From: Mesorhizobium loti R88b
Lineage (GTDB): Bacteria > Pseudomonadota > Alphaproteobacteria > Rhizobiales > Rhizobiaceae
Assembly (NCBI RefSeq): GCF_013170845.1
Contig: NZ_CP033367.1
Span: 3,349,001 to 3,413,000 of the forward strand
DNA length: 64,000 nt
Direction of reading: 5' to 3'
Numbering within the stretch: position 1 is the first letter of the stretch; each line of letters opens with the position of its first letter. Positions 26,847 to 35,107 of this stretch are shown here, piece by piece. The notes beneath the pieces were generated by a model that saw nothing but the letters and a program-made list of their open reading frames with translations, had not been told where the DNA came from and did no database searches. The position numbers and the translations under genes are program-made.

Positions 26847-28055
26847 TTGACCCTTTTGAACCTCTTGGCTTCGCGCTCGTCGCGCATGAAAGCCTCCGAA
26901 ATCCGCGAACTGCTGAAGCTGCTCGACCAGCCGGACATCATTTCGTTCGCCGGTGGTATTCCCGATCCGGCGCTGTTTCCGGCCGAGGCGATCCGCGATG
27001 CCTATGCCGAGGTGCTGGGTGGAGCCGAGGCGGGGGCGGCGCTGCAGTACCAGGTTTCGGAAGGCTACCTGCCGCTGCGGCGGTGGTTGGCCGGGCAGAT
27101 GGGCAAGCTCGGTGTCGCCTGCGATGAGGGCAACATCTTCATCACCTCAGGCTCGCAGCAGGCGCTGGATTATCTGGGCAAACTGTTCCTGTCGCCAGGC
27201 GACACCGCACTGGTGACATGGCCGACCTATCTCGGCGCGCTGCAGGCCTTCAACGCCTATGAGCCGCGCTATGACCGGCTGCGGCCCGAAGGCGGCAACA
27301 TGACGCCCGATGCCTATCGCGCTGCGGCTGCTTCCAATGGAGGCAAGGTCAAGTTCGCCTATCTGGTGCCCGATTTCGCCAACCCGACCGGCAACACGCT
27401 GGATAAAAAACAGCGCGAAGCGGTGCTCGACCTTGCCGGCGAACTCGACATCGCCGTCATCGAGGACGCCGCCTATCGGGCGCTGCGCTATGACGGCGAA
27501 GGCGTGCCGCCGATCCTGGCGCTCGACTGTGCGCGCTCCGGCGGCATCGACAAGGCGCGCACGCTCTATTGCGGCTCGTTCTCGAAAATCGTGTCGCCGG
27601 GCATGCGCGTCGGCTGGGTCTGCGCGCCGCGCCACGTGGTGGAAAAACTGGTGCTGATGAAGCAGGCGTCCGACCTGCACAGCCCGTCGATCAACCAACT
27701 GGTCATGCACCGCGTCGCCGAAGCCGTGTTCGACGGCCAGGTCGACAAGCTGATCGGCGCTTATCGCGAGCGCCGCGACGGCCTGCTCGCGGCACTTGAG
27801 GCAAACATGCCGGAGGGTGTGACCTGGAGCCGCCCGGAAGGCGGCATGTTCGTCTGGGCGACGCTGCCGGAAGGGGCTGACGCCACCGAACTCCTGGCAC
27901 GCTCGGTGAAGGAGGCGCGCGTCGCCTTCGTGCCCGGCAAGGCCTTCTATGCCGACGGCACCGGGCGCAACACGCTGCGGCTGTCCTTCACGCTGGCCGA
28001 CCGCCGCGCGGTGACCGAGGGCATTCCACGGCTGGCGGCGCTGCTGAAGGGGTAA
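26847..28055 (+). CDS. PLP-dependent aminotransferase (2-aminoadipate/LysN type)
   Basis: 402 residues from a TTG at 26847. This start is preferred because GGGGAGG lies 6 bases upstream and a TTG at 26814 falls inside the palindrome. Class I/II aminotransferase features are ISFAGGIPDP near the N-terminus, FITSGSQQALD, VPDFANPTGN (cofactor Asn), EDAAYRALRY, and the Schiff-base lysine in GSFSKIVSPGMRVGW. It resembles 2-aminoadipate and related broad-range transaminases. It appears monocistronic and controlled by the adjacent palindrome. Confidence 0.9.
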   Translation: MTLLNLLASRSSRMKASEIRELLKLLDQPDIISFAGGIPDPALFPAEAIRDAYAEVLGGAEAGAALQYQVSEGYLPLRRWLAGQMGKLGVACDEGNIFITSGSQQALDYLGKLFLSPGDTALVTWPTYLGALQAFNAYEPRYDRLRPEGGNMTPDAYRAAAASNGGKVKFAYLVPDFANPTGNTLDKKQREAVLDLAGELDIAVIEDAAYRALRYDGEGVPPILALDCARSGGIDKARTLYCGSFSKIVSPGMRVGWVCAPRHVVEKLVLMKQASDLHSPSINQLVMHRVAEAVFDGQVDKLIGAYRERRDGLLAALEANMPEGVTWSRPEGGMFVWATLPEGADATELLARSVKEARVAFVPGKAFYADGTGRNTLRLSFTLADRRAVTEGIPRLAALLKG

Positions 28056-28078
28056 GGCCGGCGCCGGGGCCGGTGTCC

Positions 28079-28333
28079 CTATGCCGCCACGTTCAAGAGC
28101 TGCCTGAGATTGGAAAGCCTGACGCGCGCCAACTCGCGTAGCGATTTCTGGGACCCTTCCTCACCGGTCTCGACAACGAAGACCAATGTCTTGAAGTCGA
28201 GCATGAACTCGTCGATGGCTGTGGCAACTTCCTGCGATTTGCCCTTGAACCGGCGCAGCAAGGCGTTCGCTTCGTCGATGTCATCGCCGCCGGCGCTATC
28301 GAGCAGTGCTTCGAGCCTCTGAAAACTGTCCAA
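28079..28333 (-). CDS. small helical hypothetical protein, EcfG-controlled
   Basis: 84 residues from a TTG at 28333, with GGAGG 7 bases upstream. A GTG at 28357 would lie before the predicted transcript start (~28353), so it is rejected. The protein is predicted all-helical and soluble (MDSFQRLEALLD to RLSNLRQLLNVAA) with no known domain. A perfect GGAAC-N16-AGTT promoter lies directly upstream, which points to the general stress response. Confidence 0.75.
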   Translation of the reverse strand: MDSFQRLEALLDSAGGDDIDEANALLRRFKGKSQEVATAIDEFMLDFKTLVFVVETGEEGSQKSLRELARVRLSNLRQLLNVAA

Positions 28334-28359
28334 TTCAAGTCCTCCCGACCGCGCCACAA

Positions 28360-28384
28360 AACTCGGTCGGCAGTGGAAGGTTCC
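28360..28384 (-). promoter_or_regulatory. EcfG/RpoE2-type promoter (minus)
   Basis: Read on the minus strand: GGAAC (28384-28380), exactly 16 bases, AGTT (28363-28360). The consensus for alphaproteobacterial EcfG is GGAAC-N16/17-CGTT. The predicted start of transcription is ~28353, about 20 nt before the TTG of the 84-residue gene. Confidence 0.75.
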
Positions 28385-28464
28385 GGTGCGACGCGGTCCC
28401 GCGAACAGAAATCGCTGCCAACGTTTGGATTCTACCGAGCCGCCGGCATTCTTTTGTTTCGGGT

Positions 28465-28489
28465 GGAACCTCTGCGGTCAAGAAAGGTT
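28465..28489 (+). promoter_or_regulatory. EcfG/RpoE2-type promoter of candidate sRNA
   Basis: GGAAC (28465-28469), 16 bases, GGTT (28486-28489). The predicted transcript start, 28495-28497, falls just before the first of three hairpins. It is back to back with the minus-strand EcfG site 80 bp away. Confidence 0.7.
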
Positions 28490-28494
28490 ATCGT

Positions 28495-28580
28495 TGCGTC
28501 TGATCCCCCGTCAGACATCTGAAAGCTGGAAATCAGCTTTCCCAAAGCCCGCCGGATCCCCCTCCCGGCGGGCTTTCGTT
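28495..28580 (+). ncRNA. candidate small RNA with three hairpins and C-rich loops
   Basis: Three consecutive hairpins follow the EcfG-type promoter. They are GTCTGA/TCAGAC with loop TCCCCCG (28498-28516), GAAAGCTG/CAGCTTTC (28521-28541), and a 12-bp terminator stem AAAGCCCGCCGG/CCGGCGGGCTTT with loop ATCCCCCTC (28544-28576), followed by a T-rich tail. No reading frame of note overlaps. Two loops carry CCCCC(U), complementary to Shine-Dalgarno sequences. This layout recalls rhizobial alpha-r14/NfeR1-like sRNAs that use anti-SD loops; family membership is not shown. Expected length is ~85 nt. Confidence 0.65.
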
Positions 28581-28764
28581 TGCAAGGTGAGACCCCGGCG
28601 GCCGGACTTTGCGGTGCATGGTGCGTTGCGTTGCCAGATTGGTGGCGCCAATGCTAACCGTTCAAATGGCGGCGAGAATCGGCAACGAGGCAACGCGCGC
28701 CAAAAATTGCTCAATAGAACTCCCGAACCGAGATCCATTACCTTATCGTCGAGGACTATTTTTC

Positions 28765-29280
28765 ATGCAAAACTCAATCAGGGCGATCTGTGCTTCCGCG
28801 CTTCTACTTGCGGCCGGGGCCACGGGTCTGCCCGGCATATCATCTGTTGCTTATATTTCCTCGGCGCAGGCTCAGGAGGAGTATCTTCCGACCGAGAAGG
28901 ACTTTTTCGGCAAATGGAAACTGAGCGGCTCGGCCATCCGGCAGCCGCGCGACATGACCGATGCGCCGACGCCGGAACAGGAAGCGGCGGCCACCGAGTT
29001 CCAGCAGACGCTGACGGCGTTTTACGGCGCGTTCGACTATCTTGAGATCACCGCGGACGGCCGCTACAATTTCCACCAGCCGGGCGACCCGACATCGGGG
29101 CCTTGCGTCTGGTGCGGAACCTGGTCCTTCAAAAAGAGCTCGCTATGGCTCGAGCTCGAAACGGCGCCGAGGCTCGACATCTACGCCAAGGACGGCGATA
29201 TGCAGATGACCTACACGGTCGAACCCTACGAAAAATCGAAATACGCCTGGCAGGTCTTCGGCTGGACGAAGGCCGAGTAG
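28765..29280 (+). CDS. exported hypothetical protein
   Basis: 171 residues; the ATG at 28765 has GAGGA upstream. The signal peptide ends AQA-QE (~37). The mature domain reads FFGKWKLSGSAIRQP to WCGTWSFKKSSLWLELE, a small beta-barrel-like, lipocalin-like pattern with CVWC. Function unknown. It lies 185 bp after the sRNA terminator and so has its own promoter, not identified. Confidence 0.75.
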   Translation: MQNSIRAICASALLLAAGATGLPGISSVAYISSAQAQEEYLPTEKDFFGKWKLSGSAIRQPRDMTDAPTPEQEAAATEFQQTLTAFYGAFDYLEITADGRYNFHQPGDPTSGPCVWCGTWSFKKSSLWLELETAPRLDIYAKDGDMQMTYTVEPYEKSKYAWQVFGWTKAE

Positions 29281-29326
29281 GCGGGGCCACGGCACCATCA
29301 AATTTCGACGGGCTTAAGCCACTTTT

Positions 29327-29360
29327 CATCAATCTCGTATTCTCGTATACGAGATTGATG
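29327..29360. promoter_or_regulatory. 34-bp perfect palindrome, likely GntR-type operator
   Basis: CATCAATCTCGTAT (29327-29340), TCTCGT, ATACGAGATTGATG (29347-29360). A nested 14-bp palindrome TCTCGTATACGAGA sits at 29341-29354, so TCTCGTAT appears twice in tandem. The GTATAC core suits GntR-family regulators. It ends 20 bp before the start codon of the peptidase/ligase operon. Confidence 0.75.
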
Positions 29361-29380
29361 TGAGCAGCCCGAGGCGTTCT

Positions 29381-29998
29381 ATGAACCCGTTGCCTGAAAC
29401 CGTGCCGTTTTTCAGCCAGTGGGAGACGCCCGACATGACGCTGGCTGTGCTCGCCGACGGCGCCGATGTCGCGCTCCGATGCGATCCGCTGTGGCGAGGG
29501 TCGGGCGCGGAAACGCTCGACGAATACGCGGTCTGGGCCGCCAACGTCTGCGGCATGGCGTGCCTGAAAATGATCCTCGCCACACGTGGCGAGATCGTGC
29601 CGACGATCGAACTGGCCAGGCGCTGCACTGGCTATGGCGGCTATGTCGTCAATGAAGGTTCGATCAAGGGCCTGATCTACGCGCCCTTCGTCACCTTCGT
29701 GAAGGCGGAATTCGGCCTGGAGGCGCAGGTGATGACTGATGTCGCGACAGCGGACATTCCGGCGATCCTGGAGCGGTCCCGGTTCTTCATCGCTTCGGTC
29801 AGCAGCGCGATCCGCTGGCCCGAGCGCGCGCCGCCGTCCAAGGGCGGCCATCTGGTGCTGGTGACGGCGGCGTCGGATGAGGGTTTGCGCTTCCACAATC
29901 CCTCCGGCCACAACAGCGCCACACAGGCCAACGCAGTGTTGGCGCCAGCCGATTTCGATCGTTTCTTTGCCAATCGCGGTATTGCCGTCACCGTTTGA
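29381..29998 (+). CDS. C39-like peptidase family protein
   Basis: 205 residues from ATG 29381, preceded by GAGG at 6 bases; the GTG at 29360 lies in the operator and is rejected. The papain-like fold of Peptidase_C39_2 is visible: nucleophile Cys in AANVCGMACLKMIL (~60-70), GYGGYVVNEGSIKGL, and the His in KGGHLVLVTA followed by HNPSGHN (~155-180). There is no signal peptide, so it would act in the cytosol unless exported otherwise. It is 15 bp upstream of a D-Ala-D-Ala ligase gene, which suggests a joint job on peptides or D-amino-acid dipeptides. Confidence 0.82.
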   Translation: MNPLPETVPFFSQWETPDMTLAVLADGADVALRCDPLWRGSGAETLDEYAVWAANVCGMACLKMILATRGEIVPTIELARRCTGYGGYVVNEGSIKGLIYAPFVTFVKAEFGLEAQVMTDVATADIPAILERSRFFIASVSSAIRWPERAPPSKGGHLVLVTAASDEGLRFHNPSGHNSATQANAVLAPADFDRFFANRGIAVTV

Positions 29999-30013
29999 TT
30001 TCGAGGGGTTTCA

Positions 30014-31087
30014 ATGACTGAAAAAACAAGGGTAGCCATCCTCTATGGCGGGCGCTCGGCCGAGCATGACGTGTCGCGGCTGTCGGCCGCCAATGTGCTT
30101 ATAGCGATCGACCGGACGCGCTATGAGGTGGTGCCGATCGCCATCACCAGGGATGGCAGATGGCTGCTGCAAAAGTCGTCCGAGGCTGGCGGCGACGGGG
30201 CAGGGGCGCCGGTATCCGGAGATGGCATCGAGGTCGCCTTGCTGCCCGGCGGCAAGGGCCGGCTGGTGGCTGTCACCAGGGGTGGCCAACAGCCTGACCC
30301 CGTCGATGTCGTCTTTCCCGTGCTGCACGGGCCGTTCGGCGAGGACGGTTCGGTGCAGGGCTATGCCGAGGTTGCCGATGTCGCCTATGTCGGCTGCGGC
30401 ATCCTGGCGTCGGCCGCCGCCATGGACAAGGATGCGGCCAAGCGGCTGATGCGCGAGGCCGGCCTTGCCGTTGCCCGCTCGGTCACCTTGCGACGCGGCG
30501 AGCCCGTTGCCTTCGAGGATATCGCGGCACGGCTCGGCCTGCCGGTCTTCGTCAAGCCGGCGCGCCAGGGTTCGTCCTTCGGGGTCAGCAAGGCTGCCGA
30601 CAGCGCCGGTTTCGCCACAGCCGTCGAGGCGGCGTTCCGGCACGACAGCAAGTTGCTGGTGGAGGAATTCGTCGCCGGCCGCGAGATCGAGTGCTCGGTG
30701 CTGGAGCGGGGTGATGGCTCGCTGACGGTGTCGCCGCCCGGGGAGATCATCCCGGCCGGCAAGCATGGTTTCTACACCTATGAGGCGAAGTATCTCGACG
30801 CCGACGGTGCCGTGGTCAAAGTGCCCGCCGATGTTCCGGCTGAAATCGTTTCCGAGACCAAGGCGATGGCCACGCAGGCTTTCCGGGCACTCGGCTGCGA
30901 GGCCATGGCGCGCGTCGACTTCTTCCTGCGCGCCGACGGTTCGCTGCTGGTCAACGAGGTCAATACGCTGCCCGGCTTCACCGACATTTCCATGTACGCC
31001 AAGGCGCTGGCAGCGATCGGCATAGGCTACAGCCAAGTCATCGACGTGCTGATCGAGCACGCACTGGCGAGGTATGGGGCGCGGTGA
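30014..31087 (+). CDS. ddl: D-alanine--D-alanine ligase
   Basis: 357 residues. ATP-grasp Ddl features: GGRSAEHDVS (~12-21), FPVLHGPFGEDGSVQG (~96-111), YVGCGILASAAAMDK, VKPARQGSSFGV, and the C-terminal ARVDFFLRADG and EVNTLPGFTDISMY. It joins two D-Ala in ATP-dependent fashion for peptidoglycan. It is not in a cell-division cluster (no mur or fts genes nearby), so it is likely a second, accessory Ddl, co-transcribed with the C39-like peptidase. Confidence 0.93.
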   Translation: MTEKTRVAILYGGRSAEHDVSRLSAANVLIAIDRTRYEVVPIAITRDGRWLLQKSSEAGGDGAGAPVSGDGIEVALLPGGKGRLVAVTRGGQQPDPVDVVFPVLHGPFGEDGSVQGYAEVADVAYVGCGILASAAAMDKDAAKRLMREAGLAVARSVTLRRGEPVAFEDIAARLGLPVFVKPARQGSSFGVSKAADSAGFATAVEAAFRHDSKLLVEEFVAGREIECSVLERGDGSLTVSPPGEIIPAGKHGFYTYEAKYLDADGAVVKVPADVPAEIVSETKAMATQAFRALGCEAMARVDFFLRADGSLLVNEVNTLPGFTDISMYAKALAAIGIGYSQVIDVLIEHALARYGAR

Positions 31088-31127
31088 TCCGACAAGCCAG
31101 TCTCAAACGCGCGCGACAGAAGTCTGC

Positions 31128-31270
31128 TCCCGTCCGGGAACAGAGCGCTCTGTGTAGTGCGTTCTTTTATGGCATGCTACCGTACGGTATCTGATTTGTG
31201 TTATCTGATCCCGGCCGGGAGCAATCCTGCTTGAATTTCGCTCTCCGACTTGCTATGTTCCCGTTCGGGA
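31128..31270. promoter_or_regulatory. three HipB-type operators upstream of hipBA
   Basis: TCCCG-N2-CGGGA occurs three times: 31128-31139, 31209-31220 and 31259-31270. Each is flanked by G-[AT/TT/CT]..., giving longer partial symmetry. A fourth, different palindrome TACCGTACGGTA lies at 31178-31189. E. coli HipB binds several spaced inverted repeats upstream of hipBA; the arrangement here is comparable, with a different sequence. Confidence 0.72.
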
Positions 31271-31279
31271 TCAAAAAAT

Positions 31280-31786
31280 ATGCAGAAAACCACCATGCCC
31301 ATACCGACGATGGCGCCGCCGAGCGCGATAGAAATCGCGCGCCGCGCCGCGCGATCCGGAAACGCCGATATCGGCACGCCGAGTGGCTTTGCCGAACATG
31401 GCGGCGTGCCGCTGGTGCCGGTTCCAGGCGGGCGAGATGTTGTCGTCCCTGTGAAAGGGGTGGAGATCAAGGCCTTTTCGCCGGATGTTCGGGTAACGCT
31501 GCCGCGCATGCTCGAATCCGATGCAAAGGAGCAGGCAACGACGCCAATCAGAACCAAGGGGGCCGAGGCCGAACTCACCACCATCGGATCGCCGGCCGAT
31601 CTCGGCCGGCTGGTGCGCAAGGTGCGTGAGGGGCGGGGGCTTTCGCAACAGGAATTCGCCGATCTCGCCGGCGTCGGCAGGCGTTTCCTGTCCGAGCTTG
31701 AGAACGGCAAGCCGACGCTGGAATTGGGCAAGGTGCTGAAGGTCGCCAATGCCGCCGGCATCGCGCTTCTCGCCAGGGAACGTTGA
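31280..31786 (+). CDS. hipB: HipB-type antitoxin/repressor
   Basis: 168 residues from ATG 31280. The helix-turn-helix is at the C-terminus: LGRLVRKVREGRGLSQQEFADLAGVGRRFLSELENGKPTLELGKVL. Classical HipB is ~90 residues, so the ~100-residue N-terminal part is unusual; it is Pro/Val-rich with a GGxPLVPVPGGRDVVVPV pattern. A later start such as ATG 31509 would give a conventional length but lacks a clear ribosome site. It ends 1 bp into hipA. It should repress the operon and neutralise HipA. Confidence 0.8.
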   Translation: MQKTTMPIPTMAPPSAIEIARRAARSGNADIGTPSGFAEHGGVPLVPVPGGRDVVVPVKGVEIKAFSPDVRVTLPRMLESDAKEQATTPIRTKGAEAELTTIGSPADLGRLVRKVREGRGLSQQEFADLAGVGRRFLSELENGKPTLELGKVLKVANAAGIALLARER

Positions 31787-33138
31787 TGGACGCGCTGTCG
31801 CTCGATGTCCGGCTCGACGGGTTCGTCGAGCCGATCGGCGTCCTGGCGCGGGACAGCAATGGCGCGGTCGCCTATGCCTACCGGTCGGACTATGTCACCA
31901 GTCCCGATGCAGTCGCCTTGTCACTGTCGCTGCCGTTGACCGACGAGCCCTATGGCGACGTTGCGGCCCGGCCGTTCTTCGACAATCTGCTGCAGGAGCG
32001 TGACGCGGCACTGGCCGACATCATGGCCCGCGAGGGTCTCGCCCGCGACGACATTGCCGGTCTGTTGTTCCATCTCGGCAAGGACTGCGCCGGCGCCCTG
32101 TCTGTGCTGCCTGCGGGTGCGCCTTCAGTCAAGCTGCCCGGTGATTATGGCCGTGACTACATACCGGTCGGAGGGGAGCGGATGGAGCAGATCGTCGATG
32201 CGCTGCATCGCCGTCGTCGCCTGCCGGATGGCACTGCCGATCCGTCTCCGCTGGCCGGGGTGCAAAGCAAGATCGCGCTGACCATGCTGCCCGACGGCTC
32301 CTTTGGCGAACCACGACCAGGTTCGGGCGCGCCGACCACGCACATATTGAAGGTTCCCGATCAGGGGCATCTGCACGATGCCCGCGATGAGGCCGAGGCG
32401 CTCTCGCTGTCGCGAGCGCTTGGCTTCGAGACGACTGACGCCGTGGTCGTGCCGTTCGACGCGGTCGGAGCTCTTCTGATCACCCGCTTCGACCGCGCGC
32501 GTACCCGCGACGGCCGGATCGTGCGTATCCATCAGGAGGACTTCGCCCAGGCACTCGGCTTCCCGGCGGCGCTGAAATACGAACGGCGTGGTACGCCCGG
32601 CCGGCGCTTCGACGCGCCGGCCATTCGCCGTGTGCTGGAGGCGACAGCGGATCCGTCGGATGCCAAGGAGATATTCGTCAGAGCCACCCTGTTCGACCTG
32701 ATGATCGGCAATACCGATGGCCACGCCAAGAATTTCGCGCTGTATCACGAGGCACGAGGGCGCATCCGAATGGCACCACGCTATGACCTCCTGCCGACGC
32801 GACTCGACGCCAACCTGACCGATGAGCTTGCCTACAGGATCGGTTCGGCGGACCGACTGGAAGCAATTTCCGCCGACGACTTTTCAGCCTTCCTGCAGGC
32901 GCTCGGCATCGATAGTGCCGCCGCGCGCAAGCGTATGCGGGCGGGCTATACGGCCGATATAGGAGGGTCGTTGGCGCAGCAGCTCGCCGGCCTCGACAAG
33001 CGAAACATGAAGCGCTTCGCCGATCTCATCGCATCGAACATCGCGACGCTGACCGCGGCGTTTGGGGTTGGCACACCGGCGGCGGTCGGGCAGCGCGACG
33101 CGTTTCTCGACCGGGCCGGGGGCTGGCTGATGAGCTGA
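31786..33138 (+). CDS. hipA: HipA family serine/threonine kinase toxin
   Basis: 450 residues. HipA kinase elements: PFFDNLLQE near residue 65, LAGVQSKIALT (~157-167, the P-loop/autophosphorylation area), THILKVP, the catalytic N-T-D-G-H-A-K-N (~309-316), and the metal-binding Asp in PRYDLLPT. The start ATG overlaps the hipB stop (TGATG), so the pair is coupled. HipA phosphorylates a glutamyl-tRNA synthetase-type target to cause persistence in E. coli; the target here is not known. All key residues seem present. Confidence 0.9.
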   Translation: MDALSLDVRLDGFVEPIGVLARDSNGAVAYAYRSDYVTSPDAVALSLSLPLTDEPYGDVAARPFFDNLLQERDAALADIMAREGLARDDIAGLLFHLGKDCAGALSVLPAGAPSVKLPGDYGRDYIPVGGERMEQIVDALHRRRRLPDGTADPSPLAGVQSKIALTMLPDGSFGEPRPGSGAPTTHILKVPDQGHLHDARDEAEALSLSRALGFETTDAVVVPFDAVGALLITRFDRARTRDGRIVRIHQEDFAQALGFPAALKYERRGTPGRRFDAPAIRRVLEATADPSDAKEIFVRATLFDLMIGNTDGHAKNFALYHEARGRIRMAPRYDLLPTRLDANLTDELAYRIGSADRLEAISADDFSAFLQALGIDSAAARKRMRAGYTADIGGSLAQQLAGLDKRNMKRFADLIASNIATLTAAFGVGTPAAVGQRDAFLDRAGGWLMS

Positions 33139-33176
33139 GCCGCGCTTGGCGCCGCGCGCCCGAGCAGGCGCTGCCG

Positions 33177-34124
33177 TCAAGCTCCGCCCGGCCACCTCAC
33201 GCCGGTCAAATCCTGCGAGACATCCCAAAGCCGGGCAGCAACAGCGTTGTCTTGCGCGCGCTTGCCGATCCTTGCCTCGCCGACGGCGCCTTTCATTTCG
33301 AACAGGCCTTGCGGGCCGTAATAGCCGCCCGGTTTGGCATCGGGTGCGGTTGCGGCGAACAACGTCGGCAGCGCACCCTCGGCGGCAGATTGGGATATAA
33401 CCGGCGCCAGCAGCACGCCAAGCCAATCGAATGGCGATGACCCGCCTGCGCGGCCGAGGCGCGGGCCGCTGGTCTGCAGGTCGGTGAGGGCGTAGCCGGG
33501 ATGCGCTGCATTGCTCAGCAGGCCCCAGTCCTTGGCATCGCTGCGGCGCTGCAGTTCGAAGGCAAACAGGATCATGGCAAGCTTGGACTGGGCGTAGGCG
33601 GCCCAGGGCCTGTAGCGCTTTTGCCATTGCAGGTCATCGAAATGGATCGCCGCCTGGATGCGATGGGCGCCGCTGCTGAGATTGACGACGCGCGTTTGCC
33701 GACCCTTGCGCAGCATCGGCAGCAGGCGCCCGGTCAAGGCGAAGTGGCCGAGATAGTTGGTGCCGAACTGCAGTTCGAAACCGTCGATGGTTTCATGGCG
33801 GGTCGGCGGGGTCATCACGCCGGCATTGTTGACCAGCAGGTCGATGGCGTTCCAGTCGCCGGCGAGCCTATCGGCGAAGGCTTCGACCGAGGCGAGGTCG
33901 GCAAGGTCGAGATGGGCATAGCGAACAGCGGCACCGGGGACGGCCGCTCGGACCCGGGCCAGCGCATCCCGGCCCTTGGCTTCGTTGCGTCCGGTCATCA
34001 GCACGTCGGCGCCGGCCTTGGCCAGCGCCAGCGCGGTCTCGTAGCCGAGACCGCCGGTCGCGCCAGTGATGACCGCCTTGCGTCCCTGCTGGGGCGGGAT
34101 GTCATGCGTTGTCCAGGCGCTCAT
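33177..34124 (-). CDS. SDR family oxidoreductase, retinol dehydrogenase-like
   Basis: 315 residues. ITGATGGLGYETA (~19-31) binds NAD(P), NNAGVM (~98-103) is present, Ser lies in NLSSGAH, and YAQSK (~176-180) is the catalytic Tyr/Lys. Length and motifs resemble RDH/WWOX-type SDRs. GGAGG precedes the ATG. It overlaps the upstream SDR by 4 bp (ATGA), so it is translationally coupled, and it is third in the TetR-regulated set. Confidence 0.9.
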   Translation of the reverse strand: MSAWTTHDIPPQQGRKAVITGATGGLGYETALALAKAGADVLMTGRNEAKGRDALARVRAAVPGAAVRYAHLDLADLASVEAFADRLAGDWNAIDLLVNNAGVMTPPTRHETIDGFELQFGTNYLGHFALTGRLLPMLRKGRQTRVVNLSSGAHRIQAAIHFDDLQWQKRYRPWAAYAQSKLAMILFAFELQRRSDAKDWGLLSNAAHPGYALTDLQTSGPRLGRAGGSSPFDWLGVLLAPVISQSAAEGALPTLFAATAPDAKPGGYYGPQGLFEMKGAVGEARIGKRAQDNAVAARLWDVSQDLTGVRWPGGA

Positions 34125-34990
34125 GATTGCGCCTCCTGGGAAAGGAACGACAGGTCGACACCCTCGATGTCGATGGAGGTGCTGACCGGCACCCATTCCT
34201 TCGCCGCTTGCTGGCGTGCTGCTTCCGCCTGGCCAAAAACATGTAAGGCGTCGCTGCCGAGTATCAGGTGGGCGGGCAAGGTATCACGCGTGGCGAGATC
34301 GACGACGACATCGGCAACCTTGCGCGGGTCGCCGATGGCATTGCCGACATAGGCCTTGAGCATGCCGAGCACCGCGCCGACGGTTGGCTCATAATCGGGC
34401 AGCAAGGCCGGCGCGTTGGCCAGGGCGGTGGCTCCCCAGTCGGTGCGCATGCCGCCGGGTTCGACCGAGATGACCTTGACGCCGAAGGGGGCGAGTTCCA
34501 GCGCCAGGACCTCGGTGAAGCCGCCCACCGCCCATTTTGCCGCCTGGTAGGCGCTCAGCCCCGCCGTGCCGACGCGCCCGCCGACCGAGGAGATGTTGAT
34601 AATATGGCCCGAGCGCTGGGAACGCATGGCGGGAATAGCGGCGCGGGCGAGGTTGACGACGCCGTAGAAATTGGTGTCGATCTGCGCCCGGAAATCCGCC
34701 GCTTCGGTCTGCTCGAAGGGGCTGATATGGCCGAAGCCGGCATTGTTGACGAGCACATCGAGGCGGCCGAACGTCTTGATCGCGAAGTCGACGGAGGCCT
34801 GCGCGGCGGCGGGGTCGGTGACATCAAGCGCAAAGCCGCGCAGCTGCCCAGGGTAGCGGACTTCGAGATCGGCCAGGCGACCGGTATCGCGGGCCGTCGC
34901 CACGACGCTGTTGCCGGCGGCAAGAGCCGCTTCAGTGATATCGCGCCCGAGTCCGCGGGCGCTGCCGGTAATCAACCAGACTTTCGACAT
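34121..34990 (-). CDS. SDR family oxidoreductase
   Basis: 289 residues. Classical SDR: ITGSARGLGRDIT (~7-19), NNAGFGH (~86), Ser in NISSVGG, and the catalytic YQAAK (~152-156). A TetR-type operator lies 33 bp upstream of its ATG. It is the first of two SDRs controlled together. Substrate unknown. Confidence 0.92.
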   Translation of the reverse strand: MSKVWLITGSARGLGRDITEAALAAGNSVVATARDTGRLADLEVRYPGQLRGFALDVTDPAAAQASVDFAIKTFGRLDVLVNNAGFGHISPFEQTEAADFRAQIDTNFYGVVNLARAAIPAMRSQRSGHIINISSVGGRVGTAGLSAYQAAKWAVGGFTEVLALELAPFGVKVISVEPGGMRTDWGATALANAPALLPDYEPTVGAVLGMLKAYVGNAIGDPRKVADVVVDLATRDTLPAHLILGSDALHVFGQAEAARQQAAKEWVPVSTSIDIEGVDLSFLSQEAQS

Positions 34991-35022
34991 TGTGTTTCCT
35001 TTCAGAGAGTTGATAGATAAAA

Positions 35023-35045
35023 GAGTGATTAGGCACTCATTTATT
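35023..35045. promoter_or_regulatory. TetR operator, copy 1 (SDR operon)
   Basis: GAGTGA-N5-CACTCA followed by TTTATT. The copy before the tetR gene has the same 17-bp palindrome and the same TTTATT tail, which strongly suggests one regulator for both promoters. Confidence 0.78.
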
Positions 35046-35107
35046 TCGGTTGGTTTGGCCTTGAATTGCGGTGGTGATGGTTTGTCCTTGTCGGGGAGGG
35101 CCGAATC

